Part shown: piece after piece, positions 1 to 14,967 of the stretch
How the letters are laid out: the number at the start of each line of letters is the position of its first letter
How positions within the stretch are numbered: position 1 is the first letter of the stretch
Assembly (NCBI RefSeq): GCF_019933235.1
Contig: NZ_CP082945.1
Coordinates: 4,873,501 to 4,937,500 of the forward strand
DNA from: Streptomyces angustmyceticus
GTDB taxonomy: Bacteria > Actinomycetota > Actinomycetes > Streptomycetales > Streptomycetaceae
Reading direction: 5' to 3'
DNA length: 64,000 nt
The notes under the pieces: generated by a model
The model's database searches: none
Told to the model about the DNA's origin: nothing
The model's input: the letters and a program-made list of their open reading frames with translations, nothing else
Program-made: the position numbers and the translations under genes

Positions 1-2
1 CG

Positions 3-3419
<3,417 letters not shown>

Positions 3420-4113
3420 GGCAGGGCCCGTGGCGCGCGGGGCGTAGGCCCGGGGCCGGCGGGAGCAACGGCCGGGCGGTGGTCCTTCGATACGGATCGA
3501 CGGGCCGCCGGCCGGCCGTTACGCGTTCTGGCGCGGGCGCCGATTGTCAGTGGTACCGGCGAGAATGGTCGGTATGACGCGGACGGTTCGCACGGAAGCC
3601 GGACGCCGTCCCCCGCGCGCCCGCGGGGGCGGCGGCCATCGCCTTTCCATCGATTCTTCCGCCGATGTCCGACCGTGTCTGAGTATCCGTCACTCTCCTG
3701 CGCCGTTGGCGGATGATGCACCGTCAACCCCTTCGTCATCGCAGGTCAGTTGGTGTCTGCTGAGGTCGGGAAGAGTCCCGCGAACTAGGTACGACTACTC
3801 ATGCGGGGCCGCTCGCGGGGATGTGACGGTGGTGGTGACGGGGGAGCGGGACCGGCGCGGGACGACACGGACCGGCCGGTGCGAAGAGTCCGGGGCGGCG
3901 AGGAGCCGCCCGGCACCGCGCCCTCGGCGGAACACCGGGAGACAGGAGGTGCTCCCGGCGAAGGAGGCCCGGGTGTGGCGGCACCCGGGCGCGCGACAGC
4001 GGCAGTGGGACGGGACGGGGCCCCGGACCGGGGGACGGTGCCGGACCACTGACGCGCCATCAGGGCCGGGCGCGGCGGTGTTCCGCCGTGCCGGGCCCGG
4101 ACCAGGGGGAAAA
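3420..4113. other. Gene-poor spacer between mfd and luxR-type gene
   Basis: About 0.7 kb with no supportable gene. An open frame runs in phase into the LuxR-type gene, but its predicted peptide is Arg/Pro/Gly-rich low complexity and lacks a ribosome site. I read it as untranslated upstream sequence that probably holds the regulator's promoter. No confident promoter or operator was recognised. Confidence 0.5.
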
Positions 4114-4476
4114 ATGAAGACGTCCTTGCGCGCAAGGAACGGCATGCCGTGCCCGTACCAGGAGTCGGACGACGGCCCGCTCGAAGGGCCGGTGGATCTC
4201 AGCCGGCTGACCGCACGGGAGCGGCAGGTGCTCCTGCTTCTCGGCGGCGGCCCGTCCAACGGGGAGTTGTCCCGGCGGCTGAGGATCTCCGAACGCACGG
4301 TCAAGGCGCATATCTCGCGCATCCTGATCAAGACCGGTCAGAGCACCCGGCTCCAGGCCGCCATGGTCTCCGCACTCCATCACGATCAGCTGTGCCCGTC
4401 GCCGGACTGCCGCTGGAGCCTCGCGGCGGGCTCGCCGCCCCATGACCCGGGGGCCGGCGAGGTGTCCGCCGCCTGA
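4114..4476 (+). CDS. Small LuxR-type HTH regulator
   Basis: A 120-residue protein made almost only of a LuxR/GerE helix-turn-helix. The motif LTARERQVLLLL is followed by LSRRLRISERTVKAHISRIL and TGQSTRLQAA in the usual spacing (about residues 32-90). There is no receiver or sensor domain, so it is an orphan DNA-binding protein. ATG 4114 was chosen because GGGGA lies a few bases upstream and the preceding in-frame sequence is non-family low complexity. The C-terminal tail (about 25 residues) is unrelated to the HTH. It is convergent with the DUF2079 gene. Targets cannot be predicted. Confidence 0.85.
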   Translation: MKTSLRARNGMPCPYQESDDGPLEGPVDLSRLTARERQVLLLLGGGPSNGELSRRLRISERTVKAHISRILIKTGQSTRLQAAMVSALHHDQLCPSPDCRWSLAAGSPPHDPGAGEVSAA

Positions 4477-4488
4477 CGGGTTCCCCGG

Positions 4489-4527
4489 CCGGACGCGGGC
4501 AGTCCCCTCGCCCGAGGGGGCGTCCGG
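4489..4527. terminator. Bidirectional hairpin between convergent genes
   Basis: Arms CCGGACGC and GCGTCCGG enclose an inner CCCCTCG/CGAGGGG stem. It sits in the 79-base gap between the ends of the LuxR-type gene and the DUF2079 gene. There is no T tract, as is common in Streptomyces. Confidence 0.55.
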
Positions 4528-4555
4528 TCCGGCCAGACCGGGGCGGGGGAAGGCG

Positions 4556-6133
4556 TCAGCGGGCGGAGGTCCGGTGCAGGACGAGGAGGTCGGAGGCGCC
4601 GCCGAGGATGACGTACGTGGACCGGGGGTGGCGGGCGGTGGCGTCCGCCAGTGCCTGGCGCGGGGTGTGGCCGTCGCGCAGCTGCACGGCGACGTAGTCG
4701 GGCGCCAGCCCCCCGGTGTCGCCGGTCCAGAAGACCCGGGTACGGCCGGTGAGGCGGCTCAGCGGCCGGATGTCGGACTCCACGCTCGCCCCGTCCGGGA
4801 TCCGGTCCAGCAGCTTCCCGGCGGCGACGGCGTCCGGCGGGGTGCGGTAGGTGGCGGCCTCGGTGAGGCGGGCCAGCGGCAGCGTGGTCGTCAGCGCGAG
4901 GGCCACGGACACCACGGCGGCCGGCAGGTGGTGGGCGTAGGAGCGCAGCCAGGGGCGGGCGGAGACCCGGGCCCGGGGCAGGGCGTCGATCAGGGCGAGG
5001 AAGACCACCGGCATCAGCACGGCGTTGTAGTGCCAGTCGATGCCCCAGTAGTGGGGTTCGTGGGACAGGAAGCGCCAGCCCAGGGTGGGCAGCGCGACCA
5101 GGAGGAGAGGGGAGCGCAGCGCGAGCAGGCCGGTGGTGGGCAGCAGGACCCACAGAGTGGTGCGCAGGGCCGTGTCGAGCGGGATGGTGAGCCCGCCGCC
5201 GTCGGCGCCGAACTTGCTCCAGTAGTCGTACGAGCCGGAGCCGTTGAACCCCGGTATGAGCACGCCGAGGGTGACGGCGGTGGCGGTGATGCCGAAGGCC
5301 ACCAGGGCGATGGCCAGCGGGCTGGCGCGCCGGGTGCGTATCAGGGCGAGCGCCCCGATGACGGCCGCGGTCACCCCGAGATCCTCCTTGACCAGCACCA
5401 GGGGCGCGGCCCAGCACACCACCGCCGTCCACCGTCCGCGCAGCACCGCTTCGAGGGCGAAGGCGATCAGCGGCAGCGCGAAGGCGATCTCGTGGAAGTC
5501 GAAGTCGACGGCCTTCTGCACGCCCCAGGACGTGCCGTAGGCGAGGCCGATCGCCAGGCCGGGGACGCGGCCCAGCGTGCGGGCGGCGGCGCGGGCGACC
5601 GGTATCGCGGACACCGCGAACAGCGCGGCCTGCGCGATCAGCAGGGTCAGCGACGAGGGGAACAGCCGGTAGAGGGGGGCGAGCAGGATCAGCACGGGGC
5701 TGAAGTGGTCGCCGAGGATGTTGGTGCCGGGCCCCTTGAGGTCCACGATCGGGGCCTGGAAGTGGGCGTAGCCGCGTATCGCCTGCTCGAATATCCCCAG
5801 GTCCCAGGAGGACGTGGACAGCGTACGGAAGCGGCAGACGGCCAGCACCGCGTAGGCGACGAAGAAGAGGCCCGCCGTCCAGTAGGGGTCGAGGCGAGGG
5901 GCGCGCAGGGGAGCGGTCCGGGTGCGCAGGCGGTGCGCGGCGCGGCGCAGGCGTCCGGGCAGGTCCGGCGGAGGTGTGCCGGTGCCGGCCGTCTCGGCGT
6001 CGTCCGGCCCGGCGGACCGCGGCGCCGGTACGGTCCCGGCCGGGGCGGCGGTCCGGGGCGGTGGCACGGCGCCGGTGTCCTCCCCAAGAATCCGTCCGGG
6101 GGCACCCCCGGCCGTTACTGCGGCCGTGTCCAT
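4556..6133 (-). CDS. DUF2079 polytopic membrane protein
   Basis: A 525-residue integral membrane protein of the DUF2079 family, which is related in layout to GT-C glycosyltransferases but of unproven function. Many hydrophobic helices start near residue 70 (FFVAYAVLAV) and the family segment around SWDLGIFEQAIRGYAHFQ is present. The aqueous N-terminus (about 60 residues, Pro/Ala-rich) is variable. The in-frame sequence extends further upstream, but ATG 6133 has a GAGG-type site just before it and the extension is Arg/Pro-rich junk. The gene is transcribed toward the LuxR-type gene and diverges from the lipoprotein gene. Confidence 0.88.
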   Translation of the reverse strand: MDTAAVTAGGAPGRILGEDTGAVPPPRTAAPAGTVPAPRSAGPDDAETAGTGTPPPDLPGRLRRAAHRLRTRTAPLRAPRLDPYWTAGLFFVAYAVLAVCRFRTLSTSSWDLGIFEQAIRGYAHFQAPIVDLKGPGTNILGDHFSPVLILLAPLYRLFPSSLTLLIAQAALFAVSAIPVARAAARTLGRVPGLAIGLAYGTSWGVQKAVDFDFHEIAFALPLIAFALEAVLRGRWTAVVCWAAPLVLVKEDLGVTAAVIGALALIRTRRASPLAIALVAFGITATAVTLGVLIPGFNGSGSYDYWSKFGADGGGLTIPLDTALRTTLWVLLPTTGLLALRSPLLLVALPTLGWRFLSHEPHYWGIDWHYNAVLMPVVFLALIDALPRARVSARPWLRSYAHHLPAAVVSVALALTTTLPLARLTEAATYRTPPDAVAAGKLLDRIPDGASVESDIRPLSRLTGRTRVFWTGDTGGLAPDYVAVQLRDGHTPRQALADATARHPRSTYVILGGASDLLVLHRTSAR

Positions 6134-6474
6134 GCGGATCCTCACTCTCAACTGTCGAAAAGATACTCGAAGCGGAGCCCCGGACCGCCCGGCGGACGAG
6201 GTGCTGCGACGGCGGGGTGGCAGTGGGTCAGACGCCGGTGCGGGCCGGTCCGTTCCCCGGGAGGGAAGGGCGGCGGGTGGCAGGGGAACGGCGGGGTACG
6301 GCGCGGTGCGGCGGTCGACCGGGACGGGCCGGCGGACCGGAATCGGCACCTCCGAGCACCAGAAACCGAGCCCGCCCCAGATCGTTGGCCGAAGCAGTGG
6401 CCTGGGCCACGCCGACTCCATAGCATCGATCCACCAAGGTCGAGACTCCGTCGCACGATCTGCCGGGAGGCCAT

Positions 6475-7113
6475 GTGTTCCGCCGTAGGACAGCGCTCTC
6501 CGTATCCGCCACCGCCGCCCTGCTGGGCGCGGCCCCGTTGCTCGCGGCCTGCGGCAGCGACGCCCACCCCGGGGCCGCGGCCCTCGTGGACGGGAAGCGG
6601 ATCACCGTCTCGCAGTTGCAGGCGAAGGTGAAGGACGTGCGCGCCGCGCAGGCCAGGTCCCCGCAGGGCAGCCAGCTCATCATGAACACCGGCCGGCTCA
6701 GCCTGGCCACCCTCAACGGCATGATCTTCGACGAGGTGCTGGCCCGCGGCGCCCGGGACGCCGAGGTGACGGTCACCCGGGGCGACGTCCAGCGCTGGCG
6801 GGCGCGCGCGGAGCAGCAGGCCGGCGGCGCCGCGCGGCTGAAGGAGATGTGGCTCCAGCAGGGCGTCGCCCCCGACGAGATCGACGCCATGGTCCGCAAC
6901 CAACTGCTGCTCGACGGCGTCGCCCGGCACCTCGGCGCGGACCGCGGCAAGCCGCAGGGCCAGCAGAAGCTCGCCCGCGCACTGGCCAAGACCTCCCGGT
7001 CCATGGGAATCGACGTCAATCCGCGGTTCGGCAAGTGGGACGACCAGCAGGTCATCCTCGGCGAGACCAAGGACCCGTGGATCACCCGGGAGTCCGCGAA
7101 GCAGCAGGCCTGA
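6475..7113 (+). CDS. SurA-N-like lipoprotein
   Basis: A 212-residue secreted lipoprotein. The signal peptide ends in lipobox LLAAC (Cys about residue 26), so it should be anchored outside the membrane. The rest resembles the SurA/PrsA N-terminal chaperone domain (VDGKRITVSQLQAKVKDV, then a long helical stretch), with no rotamase domain seen. GTG 6475 has GGGAGG six bases upstream. It lies just before mazG on the same strand. A role in folding exported proteins is plausible from the family but not shown. Confidence 0.85.
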   Translation: MFRRRTALSVSATAALLGAAPLLAACGSDAHPGAAALVDGKRITVSQLQAKVKDVRAAQARSPQGSQLIMNTGRLSLATLNGMIFDEVLARGARDAEVTVTRGDVQRWRARAEQQAGGAARLKEMWLQQGVAPDEIDAMVRNQLLLDGVARHLGADRGKPQGQQKLARALAKTSRSMGIDVNPRFGKWDDQQVILGETKDPWITRESAKQQA

Positions 7114-7236
7114 GAGGAGGTGGCCGGGGCCGGCCGGGGGCGGCCCGTACGGGGCGGGCGGCGCGGCGAACAGGGCGTGTCCGGGCCGTCGCCCACCGGC
7201 GCCGGGCCGTCCGGCGGGGTGCGTTACGTTCGAGAC

Positions 7237-8253
7237 GTGAACGCTGACGCCTCTGCCGCCGACACCGGCGCCGAAGCCCGCCCCGAGGGCACCGGCACCG
7301 GACGCCTGGTCCTGCTCACCACCAGCCACCGGGTCGCCCCCGGGCTCCTGTCCTGGCCCGCCTGGCAGATCCTGCGCGGGGCGGACCGTGTGCTGTGCGC
7401 CGACCCCGACCACCCGCAGCTGCCGTATCTGCGGGAGGCCGGCATCGCGGTGGAGACGGCCGCCCCCGCCGCCCGCGAACTGGTCGACTACTGCGTGCCG
7501 GGGGGCCGTACGGCCGTCGTCCTGACCTCGGCGGACGGCGAGAGCACGCTGACCGACGGCCTGGCCAGGCTGGCCGGCTCCGGCCGCGAGACCATGCCGG
7601 ACCTGGAGCTGCTGCCCGGCTCCTACGACCTGCCCGGCGCCCGGCTGCTCGACCTCGTCCAGGTCATGGACCAGATCCGCGCCGCCTGCCCCTGGAGCGG
7701 CATCCGTACGCACCGCGACCTCGCCAAGTACGGCATCGAGGAGGCGTACGAGCTGGTCGAGGCCATCGAGGAGGGGGACCGCGAGGCGCTGCGCGAGGAG
7801 CTGGGCGATGTCCTCCTCCAGGTCGTCTTCCACGCCCGGATCGCCCAGGACGACCCCGACGAACCGTTCTCCCTCGACGACGTCGCGGGCGGCATCGTCG
7901 ACAAGCTGATCCACCGCCACCCCCATGTCTTCGGCGACGCGGACGCGGCGACCCCGGACGACGTCCGGGCGCACTGGCTGCGGACGAAGGCCGAGGAGAA
8001 GCGGCGCGACTCGGTGACCGAGGGCATCCCGCTGGCCCAGCCCGGCCTGGCGCTGGCGGCGAAGCTCTCCTCCCGCGCCCGCACGGCCGGACTCGATGTC
8101 GCGCCCCCGGCCGGGGAGGGCATCGGCTACGAACTCCTGGCCCTGGCGGTACGGGCCGAGGCGGACGGTGTGGACCCGGAGGCCGCGCTGCGGGCGGCGG
8201 CCCGCGCCTACCGGGACGCGGTGATAGCCGCCGAGGGCGGCGCCGGCGCGTGA
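7237..8253 (+). CDS. mazG: MazG nucleoside triphosphate pyrophosphohydrolase
   Basis: Hydrolyses non-canonical (d)NTPs to monophosphates and pyrophosphate. The MazG fold is in the C-terminal half: EEAYELVEAIEEGD followed by LREELGDVLLQVVFHA gives the EExxE and ExxD metal-binding pairs, and a second ExxD-type helix follows. The N-terminal about 110 residues (VLLTTSHRVAPGLLSWPAWQ onward) resemble part of the tetrapyrrole-methylase-like domain seen fused to MazG in some bacteria, here short and probably non-catalytic. GTG 7237 was preferred because residues upstream of it are low complexity. Total length is 338 residues. Confidence 0.9.
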   Translation: MNADASAADTGAEARPEGTGTGRLVLLTTSHRVAPGLLSWPAWQILRGADRVLCADPDHPQLPYLREAGIAVETAAPAARELVDYCVPGGRTAVVLTSADGESTLTDGLARLAGSGRETMPDLELLPGSYDLPGARLLDLVQVMDQIRAACPWSGIRTHRDLAKYGIEEAYELVEAIEEGDREALREELGDVLLQVVFHARIAQDDPDEPFSLDDVAGGIVDKLIHRHPHVFGDADAATPDDVRAHWLRTKAEEKRRDSVTEGIPLAQPGLALAAKLSSRARTAGLDVAPPAGEGIGYELLALAVRAEADGVDPEAALRAAARAYRDAVIAAEGGAGA

Positions 8254-8416
8254 GGCTCCGGAGCGGCGGGGGCGCGTTCCCCGCCGCGGGGCCGGGGCGG
8301 CATCGCGGCGGCGGCGCCTGACCGGGCTCGGGGTGGATGCGGCGTGGTGCGGCGCCCGCGGGGGCCCGGCAGGTGCGCGGGCGCGCTCCGGCGCGCCCAC
8401 CGGTTACGGTCGGAAG

Positions 8417-9745
8417 GTGCACGACAAGCCCCACGCCCCCGCCGCCGACGCCCCCGCGGGCTGCCCCGCAGCCGCGCCCGCCCCCGCCCTGTTCACCTGG
8501 GAGTTCGCCGCCGACCCCTACCCGGCGTACGCCTGGCTGCGGGAGCACGCGCCGGTGCACCGGACCGAGCTGCCCAGCGGCGTCGAGGCATGGCTGGTGA
8601 CCCGCTACACCGAGGCGCGGCAGGCGCTCGCCGACGGCCGGCTGTCGAAGAATCCGGTGCACCACAGCGAGTCCGCGCACGGCAAGGGCAAGGTCGGCAT
8701 CCCCGGCGAGCGCAGCGCGAACCTGATGACGCATCTGCTCAACATCGACCCCCCGGACCACACCCGGCTGCGCCGGCTGGTCTCGAAGGCTTTCACCCCG
8801 CGCCGGGTCGCCGCCTTCGCCCCGCGCGTCCAGGAGCTGACCGATCACCTCATCGATCAGTTCGCGGCGAAGGGCGAGGCCGACCTCATCCACGAGTTCG
8901 CCTTCCCGCTCCCGATCTACGCGATCTGCGACCTGCTGGGCGTGCCGCGCGAGGACCAGGACGACTTCCGCGACTGGGCGGGCATGATGATCCGGCACGG
9001 CGGGGGACCGCGCGGCGGGGTCGCCCGGTCCGTGAAGAAGATGCGCGGCTATCTCGCCGAGCTGATCCACCGCAAGCGCGAGTCGCTGGGGGACACCCCC
9101 GAGGCGGACGAGGACCTGATCTCCGGCCTGATCCGGGCCTCGGACCACGGCGAGCACCTCACCGAGAACGAGGCCGCCGCCATGGCCTTCATCCTGCTCT
9201 TCGCCGGTTTCGAGACCACCGTCAACCTCATCGGCAACGGCATCTACGCGCTGCTGCGCCACCCCGCCCAGCGCGAGCTGCTGCAGAAGTCGATCACTGC
9301 GGGTGACACCGGCCTGCTGACCTCCGGCATCGAGGAACTGCTCCGCTACGACGGTCCCGTGGAGCTGGCGACCTGGCGGTTCGCGACCCAGGAGCTGACC
9401 CTGGGCGGGCAGCGGATCGCGCAGGGCGACCCGGTCCTGGTGGTGCTGGCCGCCGCCGACCGCGACCCGGCGCGCTTCGACGAGCCGGACGTGCTCGACC
9501 TGACCCGCCGTGACAACCAGCACCTGGGGTACGGGCACGGCATCCACTACTGCCTGGGCGCCCCCCTCGCCCGGCTCGAAGGGCAGACGGCTCTGGCGAC
9601 CCTGCTGACCCGCCTCCCGGACCTCCGGCTCGCCGCGGAACCCGACGCGCTGCGCTGGCGCGGCGGGCTCATCATGCGCGGATTGCGGTCGCTGCCGGTG
9701 GAGTTCCCGCCCGAGCGCCCTGACCAGCGACAAGGTCAGAAGTGA
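8417..9745 (+). CDS. Cytochrome P450
   Basis: A 442-residue soluble bacterial P450 that needs ferredoxin partners. The I-helix oxygen-binding motif is LLFAGFETTV, the K-helix EELLRYDGP is followed by an ERR-triad Arg, and the heme-binding loop is YGHGIHYCLGAPLAR with the axial Cys. It most resembles the CYP105/107-like group of actinomycetes. The substrate is unknown and no ferredoxin gene lies beside it. GTG 8417 is preceded by a weak GGAAG site. The in-frame sequence upstream of it is not P450-like. Confidence 0.95.
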   Translation: MHDKPHAPAADAPAGCPAAAPAPALFTWEFAADPYPAYAWLREHAPVHRTELPSGVEAWLVTRYTEARQALADGRLSKNPVHHSESAHGKGKVGIPGERSANLMTHLLNIDPPDHTRLRRLVSKAFTPRRVAAFAPRVQELTDHLIDQFAAKGEADLIHEFAFPLPIYAICDLLGVPREDQDDFRDWAGMMIRHGGGPRGGVARSVKKMRGYLAELIHRKRESLGDTPEADEDLISGLIRASDHGEHLTENEAAAMAFILLFAGFETTVNLIGNGIYALLRHPAQRELLQKSITAGDTGLLTSGIEELLRYDGPVELATWRFATQELTLGGQRIAQGDPVLVVLAAADRDPARFDEPDVLDLTRRDNQHLGYGHGIHYCLGAPLARLEGQTALATLLTRLPDLRLAAEPDALRWRGGLIMRGLRSLPVEFPPERPDQRQGQK

Positions 9746-9977
9746 CGCAGAGTCAGGTGCGTGACCTTTACGTGATCCGCGCTACACCGACTTGTGACTA
9801 CCCGTGACCCCGGCTACCTTTCCACCGACGATCGACGGGCTTCACCCGATCGGCCGAAGCGGTGATGTGGGGGACCGGTAGAACGGTGCGCCTCGTGCGC
9901 GTCGGCCGGGCGGGTGACCCGTCGAGCAGCTCGACGAGCTCGTCGTACAACTCAACCGCCGCGCGAAAGGCATCCGC

Positions 9978-10991
9978 ATGCGTTCCGGGACCGGCCGACA
10001 CCGTCGCCCCCGTCAGGCACCGGCCATCTTTGTCACGGCGGGAGTGACCGGCGCAGGGTTCGCCCTGCCGCTGCTCGCCGCGAGCGGCGCGCACGCCGCC
10101 GACACCACGACCTGGGACAAGGTCGCCCAGTGCGAGAGTGCCGGCGTCTGGAGCGCGGCCTCGGGCAACGGCTACTACGGCGGGCTGCAGCTCACCCAGG
10201 AGATGTGGGACACCTACGGCGGCGCGGCCTACGCCTCGCGCCCCGACCTCGCCAGCCGCTCCCAGCAGATAGCGGTCGCCGAGTCGATCCTCGACCACCG
10301 CGGCCCGGAGGTCTGGTCGGGCTGTGCCGACGGCGCCGGCCTGGTCAAGGACGGCCGCGCGCCCGAGGTCGACCCGGGCAGCACCGCCACTCCCTCCCCC
10401 GCCCCGTCGGACGACTCCGCCGACCCCTGGGACTCCTCCGGCACGCCGGGCGGCCAGGGATCCGCCGGTCAGGACTCCGGCCAGGACTCCTCCGGGGCGC
10501 ACGACGAGACCGGCGGCAGCCAGGCCGATCCGGCGCCCTCGCCCGAGCCTTCGGACTCCGCCGGCTCCGACGACGGCCCCGGCAGCCGGCAGCCGTCGGG
10601 CTCCGCGACCCCGGGCGACCGGGACGAGGACCCGTCGCCGTCCGCCGACCCGTCCGAGGGCGGCAGCCGTCCGGACACCACCGGCACCCCGCACAAGGCG
10701 CCCACCCAGGGCAAGCACCGCGGCGACGCGGGCGACCAGGGCGCCGGCGACGACGACGGCCGGTCGGCCGGGGGCCGGCACGCCTCCCGCGGCGACGGCG
10801 CGCGGACGGACCCGGCGGCGGACGGCGCGTACACCGTGCGCCCCGGTGACACGCTGTCAGCCATCGCCTCGGCGCACCGGCTGCCCGGCGGCTGGCCCGC
10901 CCTCTACGACCGCAACGAGGGCGTCATCGGCACCGACGCGGACCTGATCAAGCCGGGCCAAAAGCTCGATCTCGGGCACAACGAAGGGTAA
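9978..10991 (+). CDS. Resuscitation-promoting factor with LysM domain (RpfC-like)
   Basis: A secreted muralytic protein of 337 residues. The order is a signal peptide ending at about residue 40 (SGAHA), then the Rpf lysozyme-like domain ([11 protein letters not shown] carrying the catalytic Glu, GYYGGLQLTQEMW). A roughly 150-residue Gly/Ser/Asp/Pro-rich linker follows, then a C-terminal LysM (YTVRPGDTLSAIASAH). It probably cleaves cell-wall glycan during spore germination or growth. ATG 9978 has AAAGG seven bases upstream. The linker is much longer than in the second Rpf. No c-di-AMP riboswitch is visible upstream, in contrast with the next gene. Confidence 0.93.
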   Translation: MRSGTGRHRRPRQAPAIFVTAGVTGAGFALPLLAASGAHAADTTTWDKVAQCESAGVWSAASGNGYYGGLQLTQEMWDTYGGAAYASRPDLASRSQQIAVAESILDHRGPEVWSGCADGAGLVKDGRAPEVDPGSTATPSPAPSDDSADPWDSSGTPGGQGSAGQDSGQDSSGAHDETGGSQADPAPSPEPSDSAGSDDGPGSRQPSGSATPGDRDEDPSPSADPSEGGSRPDTTGTPHKAPTQGKHRGDAGDQGAGDDDGRSAGGRHASRGDGARTDPAADGAYTVRPGDTLSAIASAHRLPGGWPALYDRNEGVIGTDADLIKPGQKLDLGHNEG

Positions 10992-11204
10992 TTCGCCTCC
11001 CTTCGCCCTCTTTTGGGAAAGTGAGACAAGGGTCTCGTTGACCGCGCTGAACCCCGGTGCGTCCGCCCTCGGCAAACCGGGGTTCACCTGCGGGTATGTG
11101 TCCGATCCGTGATCAAAAACGGTCAACTTGGTTCAGATGATGGGGTTTGAACCCCAAGGGCATTACTGCTTAACGTCAGGACCGCTCGCCAAAGCGGGCC
11201 CTTC

Positions 11205-13689
<2,485 letters not shown>

Positions 13690-13765
13690 CCGACGGCGGC
13701 CCGCCGCCCCGCCGGACCGGGTCGGCAAGGGCTGAACGGGCGAGACAACCGCCCAGCACCCCGTA

Positions 13766-13802
13766 CGTCCCCGGCAACGGTCCCGTACCGTTGCCGGGGA
13801 CG
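13766..13802 (+). terminator. Terminator-like hairpin after eno
   Basis: Arms CGTCCCCGGCAACGG and CCGTTGCCGGGGACG pair perfectly around a 7-base loop. There is no T tract. It lies between eno and the DivIC/FtsB gene. Confidence 0.7.
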
Positions 13803-13847
13803 CGTCTGCTTCAGCAGTCAGGCGTCCGTCAGTGAAGGGGAGACGAC

Positions 13848-14300
13848 GTGCCCGCGGACCGGTTCTCGACCGCGACCCGACTCAAGGCGCTCGGCGAGCA
13901 GGCCGCCGCCCGCGTCTACCGAGCCCGCCCGCCCCGCCGCAACCGCCTCACCGGCCGTGCCGCCCTGCTGGCGCTGGTGATGTGCTCCCTGGTCGTTGCC
14001 CTCGCGTACCCGATAAGGCAGTACGTCTCCCAGCGCTCCGACATCGCCGACCAGCGCCGCAGGGCCCAGGACGCGGGCGCCGCCCTCGACCGGCTGCGCG
14101 AGCAGAAGGCCCGCTGGCAGGACCCGGAGTACGTACGCCAGCAGGCCCGCCGGCATCTGCACTACCTCATGCCGGGCGAAACCGGCTACATCGTCCAGGA
14201 CGGCTCCCGCGCGGGCGCCGCGCCGAAGGGGCCGCAGGCGGCGCAGCGCCCCTGGTACGACAATCTGTGGGGCACCGTCGACGCGGCGGACAAGCGGTAG
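13848..14300 (+). CDS. Septum formation initiator (DivIC/FtsB family)
   Basis: A 150-residue bitopic division protein. The basic N-terminus is followed by one membrane helix (about residues 38-56, RAALLALVMCSLVVALAY). An extracytoplasmic coiled coil follows (about 60-90, SDIADQRRRAQDAGAALDRL), then the family DPEYVRQQARRHLHY segment. In the family it joins FtsL and FtsQ at the septum. GTG 13848 has GGGGAG upstream. Its place after eno is typical of actinobacteria. Confidence 0.92.
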   Translation: MPADRFSTATRLKALGEQAAARVYRARPPRRNRLTGRAALLALVMCSLVVALAYPIRQYVSQRSDIADQRRRAQDAGAALDRLREQKARWQDPEYVRQQARRHLHYLMPGETGYIVQDGSRAGAAPKGPQAAQRPWYDNLWGTVDAADKR

Positions 14301-14406
14301 CCCCGGCTGCCCGTACCGCCGCCGGACGCCGGCCCGTAGTGTCGGGACCCGGCGGCCCGCCCCGCCCCGCCCCGCCACCTCACCACCCACCTCACCGAAA
14401 GCGCAC

Positions 14407-14967
14407 ATGGACACCCCCCCGCCCCAGACCGAGCCCACCGAGCCCACCGACGCGGACATCGCCGCCTTCAAGCAGCAGCTCGGCCGTCCGCCGCGCGGCC
14501 TGCGCGCCATCGCGCACCGCTGCCCCTGCGGGCAGCCGGACGTCGTCGAGACGGCGCCGCGCCTGGAGGACGGCACGCCCTTCCCCACGCTCTACTACCT
14601 CACCTGCCCCCGCGCGGCCTCCGCGATCGGCACGCTGGAGGCCAACGGCGTGATGAAGGAGATGACCGAGCGGCTGGCGGCCGACCCGGAGCTCGCCGCC
14701 GCCTACCGGGCCGCCCACGAGGACTACATCCGGCGGCGGGACGCCATCGAGGTGCTGCAGGGCTTCCCCAGTGCCGGCGGCATGCCGGACCGGGTCAAGT
14801 GCCTGCACGTCCTCGTCGGCCACTCGCTGGCGGCCGGACCGGGCGTCAACCCGCTCGGCGACGAGGCGCTGGCGATGCTGCCGGAGTGGTGGAAGAAGGG
14901 GCCGTGCGTGACCCCCTGCCAGGACACCTCCGAAGCCCAGGACGCCCCCGAGGGAGACGCCACGTGA
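14407..14967 (+). CDS. DUF501 protein
   Basis: A 186-residue member of DUF501, conserved in actinobacteria between the divIC-like gene and ppx, with no settled function. Recognisable features are FKQQLGRPPRGLRAIAHRC, then CPCGQPDV, YYLTCPRA and DRVKCLHVLVGH. The conserved Cys and His residues suggest a metal or structural site (inference). The stop overlaps the GTG of the next gene by four bases (GTGA), so the two are translationally coupled. Confidence 0.92.
   Translation: MDTPPPQTEPTEPTDADIAAFKQQLGRPPRGLRAIAHRCPCGQPDVVETAPRLEDGTPFPTLYYLTCPRAASAIGTLEANGVMKEMTERLAADPELAAAYRAAHEDYIRRRDAIEVLQGFPSAGGMPDRVKCLHVLVGHSLAAGPGVNPLGDEALAMLPEWWKKGPCVTPCQDTSEAQDAPEGDAT

Noticed and set aside
3544-4113. 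N-terminal extension of the LuxR-type protein
   Set aside because: The frame is open, but the peptide is low complexity and only ATG 4114 has a ribosome site and starts the family-like part.
9800-9977. Possible second c-di-AMP riboswitch before the first rpf gene
   Set aside because: A GTGGGGGACC word recalls the class, but the conserved CCGAACCCGACAGCT and GTAGGCG blocks are missing.
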